DNA of 64,000 bases from Paragonimus westermani (lineage: Eukaryota; Platyhelminthes; Trematoda; Plagiorchiida; Troglotrematidae), in the NCBI GenBank assembly GCA_008508345.1, contig QNGE01000936.1, positions 1-64,000 on the forward strand, in the 5' to 3' direction. The notes under the pieces are model-generated. The model searched no databases. It saw nothing but the letters and a program-made list of their open reading frames with translations, and was not told the DNA's origin. Positions 37,312 through 47,510 of this stretch are shown here, in pieces. Each line of letters opens with the position of its first letter. Positions within the stretch are counted from its first letter, which is position 1. The translations under genes and the position numbers were made by a program.

Positions 37312-38355
37312 AAGGTGCACTTGTTTACGAGGGCCCTCAACGATTAAAACGACAAGCGATCGTAAAAAAAGACCTACGGAGAATTTTTACCTGACCATGT
37401 TTTGAGAGTTTTTCAGGTGTTTAATCAAGACACTCAGAATGTTTTAGAATACTCGTAAGACGGTCAGACACATTCAGAAAATGTTCATGCTACCTAGGTA
37501 GCACGACCAACACGACCCCAGCCGGGATGCAAAATTTTGTACAAGACGCTACATCCCTGCAAGCACCAATTAGGGATTCAGTTTAGGGGTGAATTAGGGA
37601 TAATTTCGGGAAAGTTTAGTGATGGATTCTTTCGACCAACAGTGTTTTGGTTGCTGAAAATGTGTCTATTCACATGTGAGCTGATATACTCCGTATTTAT
37701 AGACTACATGAAGTAAATAACACAAAGGAATTGCATTAAACTCCTGAAAGTTTCCGTTATACATATAAACTAGTTTTCAGACCGTTACATTTGTTAGGGT
37801 TGCGTTAGAGATTTTGTCCCGAATCCCTAACAAATCTCTGAACAAATCCCTGATCAATCCCAAGATCACTTAGGGATTTGGGAGAAAATCCCTAAAGCAA
37901 TCATAACAAGTGTACAGGACTGAAAACTAATTTATACGTATAACGGAAACTTCCTAGAGTTTAAAGCATTTCCTTTGTGTTAGTTACTTCCCAAGCAGCA
38001 CACAGACCCATTTTAAATGGGGCAAATTGGGGCAATTCTGAGGCCAAATGGGGCATTATATATATGTTGGTTTTTCACGGTAGGTAAGCCATAGTCTGGG
38101 ATGTTGCACATGTCTTTTTATATCTCTACTGTGAATGTAGATGCCAGCGCGTGCATTTTAATATGTGTGATATTGTCGTATTGTTTTAATGCATCGCTTT
38201 TTCATAAACGCTTGCGCCCAGGGCAATTTGACTTCGAATGCCGGTAAGTTGCGGTGATATGTTCCTGAGTGTCATCACGTCATCACACAACATTGGTTAC
38301 GTTCGACAGAAAATAAAAGACCGTCGTTCAGCGTCAACTATCGATAGGAAGGTTC

Positions 38356-38620
38356 ATGCAGCTCAATAATTGTTTTGGATGTGGACAAGCGTCAAGGTGG
38401 GATCACAGGAATGGTTGTCCATATTTGGCTGAAACGAACACCTTATCATCCGGTTTGATATGTGATTTCTGTATTCCAATGTGTTTTTACTCTAAACTGC
38501 GATTTAGGCATTCATGAACAGCCGTTCCCAGATGTGGTAGAATTGAGCATTGCCAACGCACCCGCCTCTTTCCCCACCAAGCTACCACAAGTAGTAGTCA
38601 AAAATGAACCACCTGGAGGT
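38356..38620 (+). CDS. Possible 5' exons of the DUF4806-type gene
   Basis: An ATG at 38356 opens MQLNNCFGCGQ, a Cys-x2-Cys start followed by His and Cys, which resembles a zinc knuckle but has wrong spacing. A possible short intron (gt about 38462 to ag about 38507) leads to an exon reading IHEQPFPDVVELS and VVVKNEPPGG. That exon ends at a GTAATAATAAT donor-like site at about 38620, which begins a small TAA repeat. Exon structure here is a guess. Confidence 0.35.
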
Positions 38621-38921
38621 AATAATAATAATAATAATATATCGCTATTGTTTGCACTGATTGGATGGTTACCGAAAAGTCCGTCAGATGGCTGACAGTT
38701 AGAAGCAGAAGCGTGTACAGACGTATGCTACTGAATTTCGTACCCTTACCATCCGTCACAACCGTCCACGAAGTCAACGTAATGCTGCAGACAGGTTAGA
38801 CTGACATTTGTTATATAGTGATGCATCGCAGACTCTTATACTGTAGCTTTCAAGCTCGAGCAACAGTTGTTAGAAGAATCTAATGGTGCGCAGACGGACG
38901 CTACCGATAGAATGACATGCT

Positions 38922-39861
38922 TTGGCACCCGGTGGCCAACCAGGAAAAGGTCTGTTCCCCGTTTTCACTCACTCTACCATTAGAGCTGCTGTCCAAATGA
39001 CCTCATCCGAAGGTAAACAGGATAGGTGCTATCAAGTTCACGCAACAGAGAGTGCACAGGACAAGTCATTCGTAGCTTCTGAATATGCACTACCAACTCC
39101 ACCAGAAGCCGTGCTGAAGCATATGGCTTCAACGTCGGTCACGTAAGCCACGTTTTGAAACGTTCACTATCAATTTCTTGCAGTTCTCCAAAGCAAATGG
39201 CAACCGCTCCAACTATATCCGTTACTGAATGCTGCAGTACGCAGGCGTGTAGCAATGAAGGTGCACGGCTATCAGCTATCAACCGAATCTCTGGTTAGAT
39301 GTGTCGTCAATTCACCACTCCATTTCCAGATGCTATGGTTGCTCTGGAGAAAGGTTTTATGCGCATTGAAGCAGCCGTTCAAGCACTAACTGAGGCTTTA
39401 CAGTCGGCCGAAAACCAAGCAGCTACGATATCAAGACAGGCTGAACACATTGCTTTCAAAACAATATCTTCAGCCGACGAGCTCCATTTATCTGAACAAC
39501 AGCTGGGAGATGAGCACTACTACAACGCCATTGTATCTCAATTGTCTCGATTAGGGGGTACGGACCTTCGTGATCACCTACGTCGAATACTGTCTTCGGT
39601 GTTTAGTGTGAACTTCTCAAGGCAACTTAATTGGAGTGAGGTACATGGAAAGCATCAAGCCAGCAAACTGAAAATTATGAAAGTTGTCATAGGTAGGAAA
39701 TCTGTGTTCAATCACATTAATCATCTTTAGACGCCATATGTCATTCTCGTTTCGCGGGAGCGACGGAGAAAGAGGTGGAATCAGATATTAGAAAGTGGCT
39801 TCATAACGCACGAGACCGTGAAGGTGGACGGAAACTCAGGATGAAAAGTAACGCTATTTAA
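38922..39861 (+). CDS. DUF4806-domain protein gene, spliced, one in-frame stop
   Basis: Three segments: about 38922-39142, 39184-39692 and 39731-39861. Both introns are tiny (41 nt, GTAAGC...TTGCAG; 38 nt, GTAGGA...TTTAG), and both keep the frame. The middle segment has a short coiled-coil-like stretch (MVALEKGFMRIEAAVQALTE, from about 39333). It then reads SADELHLSEQQLGD, QLSRLGG, DLRDHLRRILSSVF and LNWSEVHGK, the conserved core of DUF4806 as I know it. The last exon reads EVESDIRKWLHNARDREGG, the usual C-terminal tail of these proteins, then stops at 39859. A TAG at 39296 interrupts the frame just before an ATG at 39299, so either the gene is damaged or translation starts there. The function of DUF4806 is not known. 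Confidence 0.68.
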
Positions 39862-40984
39862 TTTTCCCCTTAATATGTTATGTCATCTTGACATATATTT
39901 ATCATGCTTGTATACATACATGTTGCTTTGTATGGATACATGTATATTTTTGAAAAGCTGATTTTAGATCTATAGGAAACGTACCCATTTGTATTATAGA
40001 TTTGATAAATTGGAAGTATGTAACAGCAATTATTAACGCTTGCCACTTGAACAACTACCGTCACGTTTTTGAAATCTCCGTTTGCATATCATTATAATGT
40101 GTGCACCGAAGTTGCAATTCAACAAATCAAGTGGGATGGATTATTACTTATAAATACTTGTTTTTGTTTTTGAACTGTATCCACATTTAAACCGTTATAT
40201 CCAGTGTGTCAACCATAAGTTACATTGGGATATTTGTTATCGCTTGTTGCTCAGTAACTTCAACTGTCTGTCTATCTATCTTTATCCACGCAAACGTTCA
40301 CACTATTCTATGCCTCTTCACTGAAGTCCTCATTTACAGTATCCATTCCGTTACTTTGCAGATACTTGTTAAATATACGCAATTTGTATGGACAAAGAAG
40401 ATCAGTGAGCAACGTCCCCATATAAACTACCAAAGAACTGCATGCAAGAACGGCAATTTGCTGAATCGAACAACCGTGTTGTAACGCTCAGACGACGAAC
40501 AATAAATGTGCACGCTATTTCAGAGTTTCAGTCGTTGTTGATATTCGTGTATTGGGAGGTCGTTGAGTGGACTGGGGAGCAACGTACAACAGGTAGAGCA
40601 AGAGATAAGGATGAAGTGGATGAATATTGCGTAGTTGTTACAAGAAGAACAAAATCGGAAGCGTAGGTGAAGTTTTGCGCAATAAAATCTTTGGGGGGCT
40701 AGACCCCACTTTGCCCCCATGGGTCCCCTAGGGGTTTTCTATGTCATACCCCATCTTCACCCACCACCAGCCCCCAAAAGCCCTCCCGGGGTCTCCGAGT
40801 GGACCACATGAGGTGTGTTGCATGGGTTCATGTAGTCTATAAATACAGAGTATACCGGCTCACAGGTGAATAGACACATTCTCGGCAACCAAAACACTGT
40901 TGTTCAAAAGAATCCACCCCTAAACTTTCCCGAAATTAGCCCCAATTCACCCCTAAACTGTACCCCTAATTGGTGCTAGCAGGG

Positions 40985-41755
40985 AGGAGGTTAGCCGGAT
41001 TTTAAAACTATTTTGACATTCCAAGATATCGATACCCAAAAATTAACGCTATTAAGCGACGGCCCGTCATAAACTCAACTAGAAATTTCACATCGATTCA
41101 AAACTTACTGGTTTCTTTGAGTTTAGCACGCATCTTGTTCAGCTTTTGTCCGTTGAAGTATATATCATCTGTGCTCAACAAGCCGTTGTTTTGAAAAATC
41201 GAATCAGTTCCTTAACACGAAATCATCACACTACTGGATTGAATTCGCCAGTAAAATTACCTCCGATAGAGTTTCCCACACAAACATCCGTCATATCTGT
41301 TGGTGAAATCTGTTTGCTCCTTCGATTTGACGATTCCACAACACATTTCTCAAGAAATGCGTTTTCTTCTAGCTTCTTTAGATATGCACTGTTTATCTAA
41401 AAAATGTCTCTAACAGCACACTATTTAACATTACGTCGTCTATTGCGTTAATGTAATCCTGATGTGTGTGCTCGTCGCTGTTTTTCGAAACATTCAAAAA
41501 CGTGCTAGTGTTATCGTCCAAAGGACATGTCTGATATGTTCCCTTGAAAATGGACGAGAACGAATGCGAAATATCTTGTGAATAGATCTGTGATGTTTTT
41601 TGGCGATGACTAACGTTGGAGTCACTCGACATGTCGACCAGAGTTTTGTTTTGAAAACGTGACTTGTCAAATGTTATGACATTATGAGAAGTTTGTCCAT
41701 TAAAACAAAAAGCTTTCAATAACTTTGGTGATTAGTACAATGGCTTGAGCGTGGG
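40985..41755. other. No recognisable gene
   Basis: A minus-strand frame of 108 codons (41393-41719) and short plus-strand frames show no family motif. Nothing else was identified. Confidence 0.4.
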
Positions 41756-41759
41756 AACC

Positions 41760-41983
41760 CAAATCCTGCAGATCCGGAAGCGCAAATCATCCGGATCCAG
41801 CCACTTCGTTTATTTCGACATCCAGCAGATTTCTGTTGATCTGAGAGTGAGTCCTTGAAACCAGCGATAAATTTATTCAGTGATTGATACACGGGTTCCA
41901 GGCAGCGTCTCAAGGCTCCCGGATCCAGTCGGTTTTTCTTGCTCAGTGTCAGCGGACGTCTGTGGATCCGAATGGCGACCACT
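41760..41983. repeat. Partial tandem units of about 128 bp
   Basis: CCGGATCCAG occurs at 41791 and again at 41919, 128 bp apart, and flanking text repeats with it (a TTTCTGTTGATCTGA-like block at about 41827 and again, diverged, at about 41955). A related unit appears at 47511-47637, on the far side of the LTR retrotransposon. A satellite-like or dispersed repeat into which, or beside which, the LTR element inserted would explain both. Confidence 0.6.
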
Positions 41984-42270
41984 TGTAGTGCTATTTCCTG
42001 AATTTGTACGCCCAAGGTTTCCCCAACCTTATGTTACCGTGAATCGGAAGTCGCAGGGTGAAAACGGTGAATCTGCAAACAAACTTTGTTTATTGGTTTA
42101 CTCATCGTCCACAACAGACTTCAACGTAACAATTGAGGGGAGTTAGGGAGCTGGACGTGACGGAAAACTCCAGTCGACCTTCAGAATTCAAGCAAGCGTA
42201 AGACTGGTTAGGCGGCGTTCCTAACGGTGATAGCTCAACATTGTTATCCTATTGAATGTAACCTGCAGCA
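41984..42270 (-). repeat. 3' LTR
   Basis: Direct repeat of 47016-47302 at a constant offset of 5032, without length change. Read on the minus strand it begins TGCTG and ends CACTACA, satisfying the TG...CA rule. The first 15 bp by 41984 match less well than the rest, so this border may be a few bases off. Confidence 0.75.
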
Positions 42271-42274
42271 GTAG

Positions 42275-42850
42275 AGATGATGTGCATTCATTATACAGCT
42301 ACCAGCAAAACTGCGGTACTTAAGCCGGCCCAATAACTTTGATGCTAGTGGGTTGTAGTAAATTTACGCTCACAAGGTAACGTGAACCGGCGAGGTGGTG
42401 CCGGCAAGGCAGCTCTCACTCCACGTGGAGTTTGGAACTTTGGACTCGTCGAAGGTGATCTCACTACATCAGCCACCCTCCTAGAAGGGTGACTGATATA
42501 GGAGGCCTTCTACCTGTGAATTTTATTCCTGAGCAACAACTGCTGTCTTGTTGGCCAGCCGCGCGCGAGCCACCCAACCTGAAAACGCCTCTTGAGGACG
42601 TGACAAGGGGTGTGATTTCTTCACTGCGCCGGCACAAATTGCTACGTAGTTCAAGGTTTTCTCTTCAGGCCCAGCAACTGTTGCTATGCATCCGGTCATA
42701 CCTAGGAATAAGGCAAGGTAAACTACCTGAACGTTAGAGAAAAAGGCAGATACCCACCGTACCGCGTGTCCTGCAGCGTCTGAGGATATTTACAATTATG
42801 TGCAGGTATCTTCCGTGTAAAGCGAGTCAGGAAATTGTACCTAAGAAATA
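42275..42850. other. Internal 3' region of the LTR element
   Basis: This lies between the integrase end and the 3' LTR of the minus-strand element. No coding motif and no clear polypurine tract were seen next to the LTR. Confidence 0.4.
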
Positions 42851-42853
42851 CTG

Positions 42854-43980
42854 TTAGTTGCTGGTCGACCGGAGCATGGAATACACATAATGAATTATCA
42901 ACTGTACAATAAATGCTATAAAGAAAAAGGAAACTACTCCAGAAAGTGCGCGGGAAAATGGACGCGCCTCTTTCAACGAACGAGTTGTACGTTGAGTAGG
43001 GAGTTTTTCAGGAATAGATGCGGAAGGCAACGCTGGGGCTAAATCAGAGGTTGAAGTAGATGGAGACGGCTCAGGTGATGTTTGTGTTGTCAAACCGGGG
43101 GGTGAGTCGGTGAAAGCAGGTTCAAGGCGGTCAACAGAGACCGTGATGTGTTTGTCGAAACTGTCAACCGCATGGGTTTTTGCGGACCGTTTAATGACAC
43201 GAAAAGGTTCTTTATACGGTCGTTGCGGCGGTTTCTTAACACAGTCTGTTCGCAGAAACACGAACTCACAATTGCTGAGTTCTTTGGGAACGTAAGACGA
43301 AAATTTTTGAATACGTGTAGCACTCGACTGTAGTGATCGCATGTATTTGGCTAGTCGGTTGGCGTAGTCTTGAGTGTCGACAGCAGTTTCGCTTGACGAT
43401 TGAAAGAAATCAACTAGAAGGCTTAAAGGACGACCATAGACAAGTGACGCTGGGGTCGTACTGTCATCCTTAACACAATTGCGAATACCGAGTAGAACTA
43501 GAAGTAGAGTTTCTGTCCAATCCATCCGCTCGTGAGCACGTAATGAAGCTTTGAGCTGACGATGCAAACGCTCTATGAGTCCATTCGATTGTGGGTGATA
43601 TGCTGTGGTGCGTGCTCGATGCACGCCTAACAGCTTGGTCAGTTGTGAAAACAAAGCCGATCCGAACTGCGTACCACGGTCAGTTGTAATGGTCGACGGA
43701 CAACCATAACGTGCAACCCAGTGCTCCACAAAAGTGCGAGCCGCAGACACTGTTGACGTGTCTGACAACGGTGTGGCTTCTGGCCAGCGAGTGTACTGGT
43801 CGATACACGTGAGCAAGTGGGTGTAGCTCCTCGAAGGTGGAAGTGGCCCGGCGAGGTCCAAATGGACATGTTCAAAGCGATCGTCGGGAATGGGGAAAGT
43901 TTCCAAGGGGGTGCTCGTGTGTCGGTTGACCTTGGAACGTTGACATGCACGACAACAAGGGGCCTAGTGGCATACGTCCC
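42854..43980 (-). pseudogene. Integrase of the Gypsy element
   Basis: A zinc-binding HHCC region is recognisable at about 43910-43980, but a TAG replaces a codon between the His and the Cys pair (CRAC). The core from 43906 down is open for 350 codons: HLDLAGPL (first Asp), TTDRGTQF (second Asp), and HPQSNGLIERLHR (Glu), the D,D-35-E triad. A GPY/F-like PYKEPFRVIKR follows near residue 220. The last 30 residues form one strongly hydrophobic segment (FFFIAFIVQLII), unusual for an integrase tail. It inserts the cDNA into host DNA. It is the best-preserved part of this copy. Confidence 0.88.
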
Positions 43981-44333
43981 TATTCATGTTAGGCCAGACG
44001 AATCGATCCGCGACCAGTCTTAGTGATGCGCGTATACCTAGATGTGACAGGCTATGCAACGCTTCGAAAACTGTTTTTCGCAACTAATGTGGCACGACTG
44101 GCCTGGGGTATCCCAGCGTATTGTTACATATAATGGTACCGGGCGAAGACGTCAATGGAACTGTGACAAGGCGTAAGTCCATGCGTTTCAGATCATCCGT
44201 AAACGTGCAATCAGACTGTTGTTGTGCTGCTATGTTGTGATGTGATATCAAGCCGGTGGCTGTAGACCCGTTGTGCATTTGTGATGGAGTATCTGCGGCG
44301 GATGTCCGTAGAAAACTGGGCTATATAGTCTAG

Positions 44334-44710
44334 CTATCGAGCTTCTTGAGGTGAATGTTTATCGGAGTAATTCCGCAAAGCGTACACGGGAGGTTTGTGA
44401 CCCGTGAAAACAATGAAATCGCGGCTCTCGAGTGCGTGGCGAAAGTGGCGCACAGCCCTATACACGGTCAAGAGTTCATGACCGAAGGTGCAGTATCGCA
44501 TTTCGGTATCGCTGAGATGTTGAGAAAAGAATGCGATCGTCTCGCGAACTGCTTGGTGTGGCACTGCACCAATGGCTGTGCCTGATGCATCCACGGCGAT
44601 ACTAATCGGTGCGTCCGTTTGTTGGAAATGCAACATGACTGAAGAGGCGAGTGCCTGCTTAACATTGGCGAAGGCCTTGGGGGCTTCGGGGGTCAGGTGC
44701 AAAGTTCGTT
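44334..44710 (-). pseudogene. RNase H domain of the Gypsy element
   Basis: Reads ISIAVDASGTAIGAV (catalytic Asp in D-A-S), IAFFSQHLSDTE, FGHELLTVYRAVRHFRH, and TGHKPPVYAL, where most relatives have T-D-H-K-P-L. A one-base frameshift separates it from RT near 44720. After 44334 the connection to integrase is decayed, with several stops. Confidence 0.85.
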
Positions 44711-44712
44711 TA

Positions 44713-45480
44713 TTACCCCCGAAGTGAATCAGTCAAAGGTTGCATAAGCTTGGCGCAGTTGGGAGTAAATCGACGGTAATAATTCACTAGTCCATTGAAG
44801 CAGCAAAGCTTGGGAATTGTATCGGGAAGTTGGCACGATCGAATAGTCCCGACCTTGGAATCAAGCGGTTGAATCCCAACTGCCGAGATGCTGTGGCCTA
44901 AAAAACCCAACGAGGCTTGACCAAGTTCGGACTTAGCTACGTTGACGGTGAGGCCGTATGATACCAGACGTCGAAACAGCGTCCGTAGATGGGTTATATG
45001 CTCTTCCGGGGAAGAGCTAGCCACGAGGATGTCATCTATGTGTGCATAAATGAAGTCTAGTCCACGGGTGACTTCATTAATCAGACGTTGGAACGTCTGT
45101 GCAGCGTTACGAAGACTGAAAGGCATGCGCACAAATTCGGACAAACTGAATGGAGTGGTAATAGCCGTCTTGGGTATATCCTCTTATGCTACCGGTATCT
45201 GGCAATAGGTGCGGACGAGGTCGATTTTGCTGAAGATGGTTTTACCAGCGAGGCTGGTTGTTGGATCGTGGACATGTGGCACAGGGTACCTATCTGGAGC
45301 AGTAGCATTGTTCAATCCATGATAACCTCCGCAAGGACGCCAATCACTTTCTCTCTTCTTTGGCACAATGTGCAGAGGAGATGCCCATGGGCTGTCAAAA
45401 GGGCGGATTATACCCATGTCCAGCATGTATCGAAAGTCGGCACGAGCGATGCGCAGTTTGTCTGGTGCCAGCCTTCGTGG
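44713..45480 (-). pseudogene. Reverse transcriptase of the Gypsy element
   Basis: Reads [29 protein letters not shown], then [16 protein letters not shown], a TAA stop at 45184, then FVRMPFSLRNAAQTFQR and AHIDDILVAS with both catalytic Asp residues kept. LGFLGHSIS and NYYRRFTPN close the domain. A TGA also separates it from protease near 45481, where relatives have Arg (CGA). Confidence 0.9.
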
Positions 45481-46068
45481 TCACTGAAAACATGGTAGAC
45501 CTTTCGTTTTGATGTGGTGCACCACGTCCGTAATGGCGGCAGGTAACTCGTTGGGTGGACGTGTCAACCCCGTGAATTCGCGCAATATCGCTCGATATCT
45601 ATCGTCACCGCTTGGTTCAGCAAGCAGTGGGCTGAGGACAGTCGTCCAAAAAGTTGTCCGTATAGCGGATATACTCGTTATGGGATCTAGGAGCTTGTGG
45701 TGACCTGCGTCAACGACCAATCCAAAATTATTTGAGAAGCCCATGCCCAAAGTGACATCTAGCACATCCGCTATAATGAACACCCAACGAAAAACACGCC
45801 GCAGGCCCAAGTCCAACATCAAGGAGCGTGTGCCAAAAGTGTGCGTTGGGGTTCCACTGGCAGCCTGGAGCTGGAAGGACAATGATCGAGGCCTGTCCTT
45901 CTTACTAGATGGCACGACACTGACCTGAGCGCTGGTGTTTATTAGTAAACGCAACCTAGAACTCCCATCGTGTATAAAAAATAGGCGACCAGGGGTAGGA
46001 CTGCCAGCAACAGTTATCGCCATTACTTGCTGGCACTTCCGTTTCCCGAGGCGGTTGAGAAGGTGCAC
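45481..46068 (-). pseudogene. Aspartic protease region of the Gypsy element, active site mutated
   Basis: Reads RLFFIHDGSSRLRLLIN followed by TSAQVSVVP. The expected active-site D-T-G-A is N-T-S-A here (45928-45939). Downstream MGFSNNFGLVVDA sits where the family has its L-G-x-D-F flap partner. The Asp-to-Asn change abolishes catalysis in this enzyme family, so this copy could not process its own polyprotein. Confidence 0.8.
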
Positions 46069-46154
46069 GGCTTAACGCATTTCCATGCCTTGGTTCCAAA
46101 TATGTGATGGTATCAGTAATATCCCGTTCTTGGAAGCGACCTAGAACGACTACG

Positions 46155-46820
46155 TCACCTGGAAGCGGGGCGACAGCGAAAGGCTTTAAGAGTTTGAATT
46201 TCTCGACAAAGTTCTTCCACTTTTGTTATCGATTCGGCGAGTGTGCTTTCTGTGTGTGCTTTGATCTGCTGCATTTTGCGGGGAAGGTGTTGGATGACTG
46301 AGTCGGTCGATTTTTCCAAGTCATCCAAAGAACTCATTGACATGAATGGATAAATACTTGCCTGTACAAAGTCGGGCAACCTCTGTATCCAAAGGTAACA
46401 CATGAGTTTATCGTCAATCCTGTGATTTTGTCCCACCTGTTTCAACTGTCGAAGCAATTGAGATGGAGTGAGATCTCCCAGCTGTAGCTCGCTAGGGACC
46501 TGCTTAAACCGTTTCTCTTCCGATACGACAGCACGTTCTAAGGATGCGTTCTTCAGTGCGTCGTAAGAGTTGCTCTCGTGTGGTCTATTCACTAAATCTC
46601 TGACATAGGGTGCGATCAAAATTGGCAACGCGGAAGCCAAGTATGTGAACTTGGCAGTCTGGCTAGTGATGCGCGCTGACTGGAATTGCAGCTCAAGCTG
46701 CGCTAGCCAATACCCTGGGTCGTCCGGGACATAACCGGGGACGCGAAAGCTTAAGGCGTTCTCCTTCGCATCTATCTCGGCTAGCTCCACTTTGCGGTCT
46801 GAGGTATCTGATTGCATCAT
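46155..46820 (-). CDS. Gag-like capsid protein of the Gypsy element
   Basis: An open frame of 221 codons reads VPDDPGYWLAQLELQFQ, TYLASALP, YDALKNASLERAV, SEEKRFKQV, LGDLTPSQLLRQLKQ, WIQRLPDFV and SLDDLEKSTD. These are the usual landmarks of flatworm and arthropod CsRn1-type Gag. It would form virus-like particles. The frame ends (46155) before any Cys-His zinc motif; 90 bp of unclear sequence separates it from protease. Confidence 0.85.
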   Translation of the reverse strand: MMQSDTSDRKVELAEIDAKENALSFRVPGYVPDDPGYWLAQLELQFQSARITSQTAKFTYLASALPILIAPYVRDLVNRPHESNSYDALKNASLERAVVSEEKRFKQVPSELQLGDLTPSQLLRQLKQVGQNHRIDDKLMCYLWIQRLPDFVQASIYPFMSMSSLDDLEKSTDSVIQHLPRKMQQIKAHTESTLAESITKVEELCREIQTLKAFRCRPASR

Positions 46821-46824
46821 TCAA

Positions 46825-47015
46825 ATATACACACAGGATTTCGAAAAAATATAAACGCTTGGAGACTAGTGGAACCAGGGCACGAAATTTAGCGATGTGT
46901 ACGAATGAATATAAGTATGCAAACACGAGAGAAATAATTGAATCTAGCGTATACAAAGTGTGCAATGAATAATAAAAATCAGAATAAAAAAGCTTATGGA
47001 ACAGGCTCACCGAAT
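46825..47015 (-). other. 5' leader of the Gypsy element
   Basis: Sequence between the 5' LTR and gag. Next to the LTR, the minus strand reads TGGCACTACAATTCGGTGAG, which starts with TGG as a tRNA primer site should. But this overlaps bases shared with the 3' LTR edge, so the exact border and primer are undecided. Confidence 0.35.
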
Positions 47016-47302
47016 TGTAGTGCCAGTTCCTGAATTTGTACGCCCAAGGTTTCCCCAACCTTATGTTACCGTGAATCGGAAGTCGCAGGGTGAAAACGGT
47101 GAATCTGCAAACAAACTTTGTTTATTGGTTTACTCATCGTCCACAACAGACTTCAACGTAACAATTGAGGGGAGTTAGGGAGCTGGACGTGACGGAAAAC
47201 TCCAGTCGACCTTCAGAATTCAAGCAAGCGTAAGACTGGTTAGGCGGCGTTCCTAATGGTGATAGCTCAACATTGTTATCCTGGTGAATGTAACCTACAG
47301 CA
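47016..47302 (-). repeat. 5' LTR
   Basis: Partner of 41984-42270. Differences are few: near the 47020 edge, AATGG against AACGG, CTGG against CTAT, and CTACAG against CTGCAG. On the plus strand its right edge runs straight into a CR1 3' fragment. Confidence 0.78.
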
Positions 47303-47303
47303 G

Positions 47304-47510
47304 CTTTGTCCTCGAACCGTTCTTAGGCAACAGTTCTTTTCTTATAGGGTTATTAACTATTGGAACAGCCTTTCTTCTGAGGTCGTCAGCAGCGCTTCTA
47401 GGGATCGTTTTAAAGCTTTGCTTGATTCTCATTTATTTGAAATTGCATTATGCGAATAATCTTACTCTGTTCTTGGTATTCTCTGTAATCCCCAAGGGCT
47501 GTTTCGGCGA
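47304..47510 (+). pseudogene. CR1-type LINE 3' end fragment
   Basis: Reads VLRQQFFSYRVINYWNSL and FKALLDSHLFE, the C-terminus of the CR1-type ORF2, followed by a 3' tail with CTTGGTATTC and TGTAATCCCC. The same tail is present in reverse orientation from 47638, so two 3' ends face each other. Confidence 0.82.

Larger units (their letters stand above)
37990..40826 (+). mobile_element. Insertion with short inverted termini and a DUF4806-type gene
   Basis: This sits inside MITE copy 2. It is bounded by CCCAAGCAGCACAC (37990) and, inverted, CCCATGCAACACAC (ending 40826). Subterminal GGGGCAAA-type repeats lie at both ends (about 38023-38035 and, inverted, about 40710-40730). Flanking TT at 37988-37989 and 40827-40828 could be a 2-bp target duplication. 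The interior holds an intron-containing plus-strand gene with a DUF4806-like domain and no recognisable transposase. A non-autonomous DNA transposon that has picked up, or always carried, this gene is the favoured reading; the superfamily is unknown. Confidence 0.65.
37555..40984. mobile_element. MITE copy 2, split by a 2.8-kb insertion
   Basis: The left end at 37555 and right end at 40984 carry the same CCCTG-type terminus and AGCACCAATTAGGG block as copy 1, in inverse orientation. The left piece is 37555-37989 and the right piece 40829-40984, together about 591 bp. Interior sequence is shared with copy 1 (for example around 37720-37990). The split point matches an uninterrupted site in copy 1 (TACTTCATGTA), which shows that the 37990-40826 segment was inserted later. 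Confidence 0.8.
41984..47302 (-). mobile_element. Gypsy (CsRn1-like) LTR retrotransposon, complete but inactivated
   Basis: On the minus strand the order is LTR, gag, protease, RT, RNase H, integrase, LTR. The two 287-bp direct repeats differ at few positions, so insertion is fairly recent, yet the pol frame has several stops and at least one frameshift. The gag and RT wording (P-D-D-P-x-Y-W-x-A-Q-L-E; NAAQTFQR) is typical of the CsRn1/Kamikaze group of flatworm Gypsy elements. A 5-bp target duplication was not found at the assumed borders. Confidence 0.88.

Noticed and set aside
38356..38420. CFGCGQ ... H ... C as a CCHC zinc knuckle
   Set aside because: Spacing between the second Cys and the His is too long for a standard knuckle; kept only as a possible exon.
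38619..38640. TAA trinucleotide repeat
   Set aside because: A short simple repeat with no sign of function; it only marks a possible donor region.
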